From contig JBBDWJ010000006.1 in NCBI GenBank assembly GCA_040902925.1, positions 1 to 9,834 on the forward strand: DNA of 9,834 bases, in the 5' to 3' direction. Positions 1-4,083 of this stretch are shown here, piece after piece (the first letter of the stretch is position 1; the number at the start of each line of letters is the position of its first letter). Source of the DNA: JBBDWJ01 sp040902925 (GTDB lineage: Bacteria > Acidobacteriota > Terriglobia > Bryobacterales > UBA6623). Position numbers and translations under genes: made by a program. The notes below the pieces were generated by a model. That model did not search any database, was not told where the DNA came from, and saw nothing but the letters and a program-made list of their open reading frames with translations.

Positions 1-92
1 GGACAGGCGGGAGCGCCTGTCGCTACTTGGACAGGCTTGCGCCTGCCTGGGACTGGCTTGCGCCTGTCTAGGGCAAGGCCGTGAACGGGCCT
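1..92. repeat. degenerate GC-rich hairpin repeats at window edge
   Basis: The first 27 bases hold the inverted repeat GACAGGCG / CGCCTGTC. This is followed by two imperfect direct copies of a unit of about 22 bases (near 31-70) that share the core GGCTTGCGCCTG. Bases 74-92 contain AAGGCC-GTGAAC-GGGCCT, which resembles a decayed form of the strong hairpin at 2770-2795 (same GAACGGGCC half). No coding potential is apparent. Such short GC-rich inverted units are typical of dispersed intergenic repeats; whether they recur elsewhere in this genome cannot be seen here. Confidence 0.55.
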
Positions 93-610
93 GTAATCCG
101 AGCCTGAAACGGCACGGTTCGTGACACCCAAGGGACGCCCCAAAGGAGCAAGGTGCTGATTCTAAATGCATTAAGCAAGAGAAGCCAGAAGTAAAAAACC
201 GCTAACAAACGACGCCGCCGGAATCGGCGGAAATCAGCGCCCGCCTGCGGCGCTAAAGGCCGCCCCAGCCCACCGCCCCCCGCCACTCCAACCCCAAAAA
301 CCCTAGATTTCGCCGCTCATGCTTCGACGATAACTGTGGCGGCTTTACGCGGGGCGGTCTAGGACCCCGTGCCGGGCTGAAAGTGGTGTCCCTGGGGAGA
401 GCGCCGGCCGCCAACTCTCCGCCGGGCTTTTGACAGCCGCCGCGGCATTTATCCAAGGCCTGTCCGCGGGGCTTGGACGCCTCTGTTCTGGCGGCGATTC
501 GCGCGCGGGAAGCACGCATCCCGCCGCGGATGAGACGGGTGAACTGCCGGTAGTGCGCTACAGCCTGAACGAGGCATCTTAAAGACGTCGATTCAGCCAC
601 GGGTCAATTC
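93..610. other. intergenic region upstream of the stator operon
   Basis: I see no convincing gene on either strand. Open frames here are Arg/Pro/Gly-rich translations of GC-rich DNA without a family signature. Two small perfect hairpins lie side by side: CCGCCG-GAAT-CGGCGG (215-230) and AGCGCC with GGCGCT around a 7-base loop (236-254). On the minus strand the first is followed by a moderately T-rich stretch, so it could be a terminator for something read leftwards, but no such gene is visible. A TTGACA (430-435) has no matching -10 box. The promoter of the downstream operon must lie here but I cannot place it. Confidence 0.5.
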
Positions 611-1384
611 ATGGATCTAGCAACAATAGTCGGGCTAGTCGTTGCCTTGGCGCTCGTCATGGTGGCGATTTTGATGGGCGGCTCGCCGATGATGTTTGTC
701 GACCCGAGCTCGGTCATGATCGTCGTCGGCGGGACCGTGGGCGCAACCCTGATCCGCAACCCGCTCAAACAGGTGCTCGGTACGTTTCGCGTTGTGGGCA
801 AGGGGTTTACCACGAAAATCCCGCAGCCCGACGATTTGATTCGTCAGGTCGTCGAGCTTTCCCAGAAGGCCCGCAAGGAGGGCATCCTCGGGCTCGAGAA
901 CGCCGAGATCGAATACGCCTTTCTTGCCAAAGCGGTCGGCCTTTGCGTCGACGGCCGCAAGGAAGAAGAGATTCGCTCGATCGTGCTGAATGAGATGCGC
1001 TCGACCGCGGCGCGGCACAAACGCGGGCAGGAAATTCTGCGCGGCATGGGCTCGGCCGCGCCGGCATTCGGCATGGTCGGCACCTTGATCGGACTTGTGC
1101 AGATGCTCGCCTCGATGTCGGACCCCTCGCAGATCGGGCCCGCCATGGCGCTGGCCTTGCTGACCACGCTTTACGGCGCGTTGATCTCCAACGTCTTCTG
1201 CCTGCCCCTCGCCGACAAACTGCAAGTGCGCTCCCAGGAAGAGCTGCTCAGCATGCAGGTCTGCCTGGATGGCGTGCTGGGCATCGCCGACGGCCTCAAC
1301 CCGAAATCGCTCGACGAGCAGCTTAAGTCGTTCATCGCGCCGAAGAGCCGCCAGCAGCCGGGCGAGCAGGAGAAGGCGGCATGA
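611..1384 (+). CDS. motA: flagellar motor stator protein MotA (PomA-like)
   Basis: Ion-channel subunit of the flagellar stator. It sits in the inner membrane, surrounds MotB, and its cytoplasmic loop pushes on the rotor protein FliG. The 257 residues match the short PomA-type length. Four membrane segments are visible: about 5-24, 32-48, 150-170 and 178-200. The family hallmark PAFGMVGTLIGLVQML starts at P151, and a second conserved proline is P199. The cytoplasmic loop keeps the charged pair R88 and E96, eight apart as in E. coli MotA R90/E98. Threonines at 158 and 186 coincide with PomA Thr158 and Thr186, which have been linked to sodium conduction; sodium use is therefore an inference. The start is the only sensible one (an in-frame stop lies 45 bases upstream, and the N-terminus reads MDLATIVGLV as in the family), though no clear Shine-Dalgarno precedes it. 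The stop overlaps motB by ATGA. Confidence 0.96.
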   Translation: MDLATIVGLVVALALVMVAILMGGSPMMFVDPSSVMIVVGGTVGATLIRNPLKQVLGTFRVVGKGFTTKIPQPDDLIRQVVELSQKARKEGILGLENAEIEYAFLAKAVGLCVDGRKEEEIRSIVLNEMRSTAARHKRGQEILRGMGSAAPAFGMVGTLIGLVQMLASMSDPSQIGPAMALALLTTLYGALISNVFCLPLADKLQVRSQEELLSMQVCLDGVLGIADGLNPKSLDEQLKSFIAPKSRQQPGEQEKAA

Positions 1385-2262
1385 GCGAATTCGAAGTCCA
1401 GGACACGCCGCCGGAGGGCGCGCCCGAATGGATGGTCACCTTTGCCGACCTGATGTCGCTGCTGCTGACCTTCTTCATCCTGTTGCTGTCGTTCTCGAAC
1501 ATGGAAATCGTCAAGTTCCGCACCATGGCGGGGTCGGTGCGCAACGCCTTGGGTCTGAAATCCGAGTTCGATCTTGCGGACATTCCGATGGGCAACAAGC
1601 TGTTGCCCTACGAGGATCCCAAGGAAGGGGAGGGAAACTCCGGCAACACGCAGGGGCTCCGTGAAGAGCTGGAGCAGATGCTCCAGGAGGCCGGGATGCC
1701 GGAGAAGGCGTCCGTGCGCGTTACCTCGCGGGGCGTGGCCCTCTATATCGAAGGCGACATCCTGTTTGACTCGGGAAGCACCGCCATCCGGCAGGAAGCG
1801 CGGCCCATTCTCGACCGGCTCAGCGAGTTGCTGCCGCGCGTCGGCTACCGCGTTGACGTGCAGGGGCACACCGATGCGATACCGATCGCGACGACGGCGT
1901 TTCCGAGCAACTGGGAGCTTTCGGCCTCTCGCGCCGGGCGCGCCGTGCGGTACTTCGTGGAAAAGGGTGTGCCGTCGGAACGGTTTCGCGCGATCGGCTT
2001 GGCCGAAACCCGTCCGGTGGCGACCAACGATACCGCCGAGGGCCGCGCCAACAACCGCCGCGTCGAGTTCCTGTTCGTCAATCCGCCGCCGGTTCAGCGC
2101 GCGGCGGGATTTATTCCGCAGGTGAAACCAGGCGACGGCGAACCGCGGCCCGGCCTAGCGCAGCCGGATGGAGCCACGAATCAGGAAGACGCCGGCTCCA
2201 CAAATTCTCAGGAATCGAGCCCCCCAGCCGGCACAACTCAATCAGTGGGTAAAGAACAATGA
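1381..2262 (+). CDS. motB: flagellar motor stator protein MotB (PomB-like)
   Basis: Partner of MotA. It provides the ion-binding aspartate in the channel and anchors the stator to peptidoglycan. In the 293 residues, a short cytoplasmic N-terminus is followed by a single membrane segment, about 17-39, containing the essential Asp at position 23 in FADLMSLLLTFF; this wording resembles sodium-type PomB more than proton-type MotB. A plug-like helix follows (about 41-55). The OmpA-like peptidoglycan-binding domain spans roughly 118-233 and includes QGHTD (161-165), NWELSASRA (177-185) and NNRRVEF (224-230). The last 60 residues are a Pro/Gly/Gln/Ser-rich tail of low complexity, longer than in many homologues. 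It overlaps motA and fliL by ATGA at each end, so translation is probably coupled. Confidence 0.96.
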   Translation: MSEFEVQDTPPEGAPEWMVTFADLMSLLLTFFILLLSFSNMEIVKFRTMAGSVRNALGLKSEFDLADIPMGNKLLPYEDPKEGEGNSGNTQGLREELEQMLQEAGMPEKASVRVTSRGVALYIEGDILFDSGSTAIRQEARPILDRLSELLPRVGYRVDVQGHTDAIPIATTAFPSNWELSASRAGRAVRYFVEKGVPSERFRAIGLAETRPVATNDTAEGRANNRRVEFLFVNPPPVQRAAGFIPQVKPGDGEPRPGLAQPDGATNQEDAGSTNSQESSPPAGTTQSVGKEQ

Positions 2263-2687
2263 ACAGCCAACATGTATTCAAAAAAGGGACGATTGCCCTA
2301 GCCCTCGGCTTGCTACTGGCGGCGATGGCGGGCTGTTCGTCCGATGCCGAGGCGGCCGCCGAGGAACCGGACGCGCGTCCGGGCGTGCTGCAGCTCGAAA
2401 GCTTTCTGACCAACATCAACGACCCCTCGGGCGAGCGCTACTGCAAGCTGACGATCAAGCTGGCGATCACTCCGGCGGGCGAAGTGGGCACGGTCGAGGG
2501 CGATCCGCTGCTGCTGGCGCGGATGCGCGATCAGGTGCTGACCTTGCTGTCGGGCAAGACGTTCTACGAGCTCAGCGACCCGAAGGGCAAGGAGACTTTT
2601 CGAGAGGAAGTGCGCACGCGGCTTGGCGAACTGCTGAAAGGCTCCGAGATCCAACAGGTGTTGTTCAGCGAATTCGTGGTGCAGTAG
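2259..2687 (+). CDS. fliL: FliL-family stator-associated protein, putative lipoprotein
   Basis: FliL surrounds or contacts the stator units at the basal body and supports torque or stator stability; it is normally held in the inner membrane by one N-terminal helix. The body of this 142-residue protein fits the family: a PGVLQLESFLTNINDPSGERYCK entry strand, the helix region LLARMRDQVLTLLSGKTFYELSDPKGKE, and the typical ending VLFSEFVVQ. The N-terminus is unusual. Lys8-Lys9, then the hydrophobic run 10-23, then MAGC-SS (Cys26) reads as a lipoprotein signal peptide, with Ser at +2, followed by an Ala/Glu/Asp linker of about 14 residues. Met at -3 is not the commonest lipobox residue, so an ordinary membrane anchor remains possible. 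It is the last gene of the operon, overlapping motB by ATGA, with hairpins downstream. Confidence 0.88.
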   Translation: MNSQHVFKKGTIALALGLLLAAMAGCSSDAEAAAEEPDARPGVLQLESFLTNINDPSGERYCKLTIKLAITPAGEVGTVEGDPLLLARMRDQVLTLLSGKTFYELSDPKGKETFREEVRTRLGELLKGSEIQQVLFSEFVVQ

Positions 2688-2763
2688 ACGGGATTGGCGA
2701 CGCGGGCATCGGGGGCAGGGGAGCCACCACCGGTTCCGGCAGAGGTACCCTTCGACGAACCCG

Positions 2764-2800
2764 CCACGGGGCAAGGCCCGCGAACGGGCCTTGCCGGTGG
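2764..2800. terminator. strong hairpin after the motA-motB-fliL operon
   Basis: A perfect 11-bp stem GGCAAGGCCCG / CGGGCCTTGCC closes a CGAA tetraloop (2770-2795), and flanking CCAC / GTGG can extend it across a small internal loop. It lies about 80 bases after the fliL stop. There is no T-run behind it on the plus strand, so it is not a classic rho-independent terminator. It may stop transcription by structure alone or protect the 3' end of the mRNA. Confidence 0.55.
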
Positions 2801-2819
2801 GACGGCGCGCAGTGCCGTC
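2801..2819. terminator. second hairpin directly behind the first
   Basis: GACGGC and GCCGTC form a perfect 6-bp stem around a 7-base loop, immediately adjoining the larger hairpin. No T-tract follows. The tandem arrangement suggests a compound 3'-end structure for the stator operon; role inferred from position only. Confidence 0.35.
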
Positions 2820-3093
2820 TCAGCCTCACCTTCCATCCAGCGTGCGCTGCTCTGGCCGAGAGCACATCGATCAAGGCCAAACTCCAAGGCAGGCCTTCTC
2901 CAACCAGGCCGGTAGATCACTCCTTAGAGCCACTGGCCGCTGCCGCCACGCACGGGGCAGACTGCCTGCCCACGTCTTGGGCCTTAAGTTTCAGTGCGGA
3001 GCTGCAACAAGCTATGCCGTCATAGCGAGTTCGATACATGAGATATATTTCATAATACGTAGAATAGACGTGATTAAGTAATCCGCAGATTGC
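2820..3093. other. intergenic stretch with an AT-rich patch
   Basis: From 2820 to about 3025 the DNA is GC-rich and no frame has a recognisable protein. Bases 3031-3078 turn sharply AT-rich, with CATAAT (3051-3056) and TAGAAT (3060-3065) as candidate -10 boxes. Neither has a good -35 partner at 16-18 bases. The patch is the most likely place for a promoter driving the small downstream ORF. It contrasts with the GC-rich surroundings, as acquired DNA often does. Confidence 0.35.
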
Positions 3094-3130
3094 GAGTCAT
3101 CTCCTGTTTGGGAGTTTGGTAACGACTCCC
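3094..3130 (+). promoter_or_regulatory. mutually exclusive hairpins in the leader of a small ORF
   Basis: Two structures compete for the same bases. In one, GAGTC (3094-3098) pairs with GACTC (3124-3128) and encloses CTCC / GGAG (3101-3104 / 3111-3114). In the other, GGGAGT (3110-3115) pairs with ACTCCC (3125-3130). The switch-like arrangement is seen in the sequence. A regulatory role for the peptide gene that starts 58 bases later is a guess, and short stems like these also arise by chance. Confidence 0.3.
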
Positions 3131-3174
3131 GGCTCACGGCGGTCCAACGTCGCTGCCACGAGCGTGGGCGGCCC

Positions 3175-3182
3175 AAAGGAGG
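3175..3182 (+). promoter_or_regulatory. perfect Shine-Dalgarno for the 27-residue ORF
   Basis: AAAGGAGG ends six bases before the ATG at 3189. It is the strongest ribosome-binding site in the window and the main reason to accept so short an ORF. Confidence 0.6.
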
Positions 3183-3188
3183 CGCTGG

Positions 3189-3272
3189 ATGCGCTATATG
3201 CTTGCATGGTTCCTGGGAGTGCCGACCGGCCTCATCGTGCTTTGGTTTTTGGCCAACCAGGTTGGGTGTTGA
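3189..3272 (+). CDS. 27-residue putative membrane peptide
   Basis: I do not recognise a family. The peptide reads MRYMLAWFLGVPTGL, then IVLWFLANQVGC. It has one positively charged residue near the N-terminus, a hydrophobic stretch from about 4 to 22 long enough to cross a membrane once, and a polar C-terminus ending in Cys. A perfect Shine-Dalgarno at ideal spacing precedes it, an AT-rich patch lies upstream and a hairpin follows, so it has the layout of a self-contained small gene. A small membrane protein, a type I-like toxic peptide or a leader peptide would all fit; nothing here separates them. No gene overlaps it. Chance remains a real alternative for an ORF this short. Confidence 0.5.
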   Translation: MRYMLAWFLGVPTGLIVLWFLANQVGC

Positions 3273-3290
3273 TACGCGACCCGAATACGT

Positions 3291-3327
3291 GGCCGGCGGG
3301 TTGACCAGCCATCTAACCAAGCCGGCC
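3291..3327. terminator. GGCCGGC hairpin after the small membrane ORF
   Basis: A perfect 7-bp inverted repeat GGCCGGC / GCCGGCC has arms 23 bases apart, and GTT / AAC inside can extend the pairing. It starts 18 bases after the stop codon of the 27-residue ORF and is followed by a mixed TTGACTGCTTTCGATT rather than a clean T-run. It is a possible terminator for the small gene. Confidence 0.35.
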
Positions 3328-3360
3328 TTGACTGCTTTCGATTAATGATAATAAGTATTT

Positions 3361-3543
3361 GTGTTATCAAGAAATTACGGTTATGTCTTAAAGGTAATGC
3401 GCGGGTATGCCAAAAAGCACGGCCGGATATTCACGGACTCTGACGACAGCTACATAGCCGGCCTTATCACCGCCGCTCGTGTCAAGTTTCAGCTTGAGAC
3501 GGTCCAGTACTTCGCGGAGCAAACCTGGTTATGGGAGGATTGA
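3361..3543 (+). CDS. 60-residue hypothetical protein
   Basis: No family recognised. The predicted protein mixes a basic N-terminal half (KVMRGYAKKHGR) with an amphipathic middle (SYIAGLITAARVKFQLETV) and ends in QTWLWED, a composition like a small folded helical protein rather than a GC-rich artefact. The start is uncertain: GTG at 3361 has no Shine-Dalgarno, but GATAAT at 3347-3352 sits where a -10 box would for a leaderless message; ATG at 3397 would give 48 residues with a poorly spaced AAAGG. Its last codons contain a GGGAGG ribosome-binding site for the next ORF, five bases downstream, so the two look like an operon. Codon use is less GC-biased than in the stator genes, consistent with acquired DNA. 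Confidence 0.45.
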   Translation: MLSRNYGYVLKVMRGYAKKHGRIFTDSDDSYIAGLITAARVKFQLETVQYFAEQTWLWED

Positions 3544-3547
3544 TGGT

Positions 3548-3759
3548 ATGGATTCGAGTCCAGTTGACGGCAAGGCCGCTATTAGAAACGGTGAGGAAAA
3601 ACAGAGTTTTGGGTAACGGAGCGGGCCGGGCGCGACTCTAAGTGTTTCGAGGTCCAGTACTGCCCGCAAGGTGGGGGTACGCGTGGCTCATGGCTTCAGA
3701 AGGGGTCTAGTGCGCCGAATGAGCCGGCGCAAGAGAAAAAGCTGAACAGAACACGCTAA
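3548..3759 (+). pseudogene. about 70-residue hypothetical gene interrupted by a frameshift
   Basis: ATG at 3548 lies nine bases after GGAGG (3534-3538) and starts MDSSPVDGKAAIRNGEEK. In that frame it soon stops (TAA 3614-3616). At the run of five A's near 3590-3594 a -1 shift continues it as TEFWVTERAGRDSK, then CFEVQYCPQGGGTRGSWLQ, to a TAA at 3757-3759. The joined protein looks natural in composition on both sides of the shift, which is why I read it as one gene. The cause could be a one-base indel in a decaying gene, an assembly error in the homopolymer, or programmed slippage; the site is not a canonical slippery heptamer, so slippage is least likely. No family recognised. It follows the 60-residue ORF within five bases. 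Confidence 0.45.
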
Positions 3760-3941
3760 ACGGCGAGCGACCGATGGGGTCGGCGGCACGCAGGCGTTTT
3801 TTCGTGCCCGTCGGCGCATCTAGGGAGAAACAAATCCACCTGCCGGAATCGGCCTTCCGCCGCGACCTCCATGGTCGGCGGCCGAGCGCGGCGACCGTGA
3901 TTTCACGCACCGTTCTGCGGTTTTTTCCGGATATCTTGGTG
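3760..3941. other. intergenic region before the large surface-protein gene
   Basis: No gene recognised. A 6-bp inverted repeat GGCACG / CGTGCC (3785-3808) encloses a loop ending in six T's, so the T-run is in the loop and not behind the stem; it is not a standard terminator. The open frame crossing this stretch on the plus strand lacks a ribosome-binding site and has no family signature. Confidence 0.4.
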
Positions 3942-3970
3942 AGAACAAACTCCGTTATCTATGTTACAAT
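3942..3970 (+). promoter_or_regulatory. candidate promoter of the OmpA/PKD protein gene
   Basis: TACAAT (3965-3970, five of six to the sigma-70 -10 consensus) lies 17 bases after AGAACA (3942-3947, three of six to the -35). The region is AT-rich relative to its surroundings. Transcription would start near 3977 and give a 5' leader of about 107 bases. An alternative pairing is TTGGTG (3936-3941) with TATGTT (3960-3965) at 18 bases. Confidence 0.35.
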
Positions 3971-4003
3971 TGCGGGACTTCCCTGTTCCGCGCCCGCTTT
4001 CGG

Positions 4004-4028
4004 AAACCGTCGCCCGGCGACACCGTTT
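4004..4028 (+). promoter_or_regulatory. hairpin in the leader of the OmpA/PKD gene
   Basis: AAAC (4004-4007) and GTTT (4025-4028) bracket GTCGC / GCGAC with a three-base loop, giving a compact stem-loop 55 bases upstream of the start codon. It may stabilise the message; no riboswitch class is recognised. Confidence 0.25.
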
Positions 4029-4083
4029 AGCTTCGAAGGTACCGGGTCTTTGTGTTCGCGTTTTCCTGTATGAGGTAATCGTT

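Noticed and set aside
430..458. TTGACA as a -35 box for the stator operon
   Set aside because: No TATAAT-like box at 15-19 bases downstream, and it lies about 180 bases from motA.
253..600. Minus-strand open frame of 115 codons upstream of motA
   Set aside because: Arg/Pro/Gly-rich translation of GC-rich DNA, no family signature and no ribosome-binding site; long open frames on the opposite strand are expected at this base composition.
540..610. tRNA-like fragment (GGTAGTGCGCTACAGCC resembles a D-arm and anticodon arm)
   Set aside because: No matching 7-bp acceptor stem and no T-arm with complementary sides; the resemblance stops after the first arm.
2168..3025. Plus-strand open frame of 285 codons over motB, fliL and beyond
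   Set aside because: Shadow of the overlapping motB and fliL genes; Arg/Gly/Ala-rich with no family signature.
3785..3808. Hairpin with T6 as a terminator
   Set aside because: The T-run is in the loop, not after the stem, on either strand.
3961..4083. Upstream in-frame extension of the large surface protein
   Set aside because: It would put 41 residues before an obvious signal peptide, has no ribosome-binding site, and its first codon overlaps the probable -10 box.
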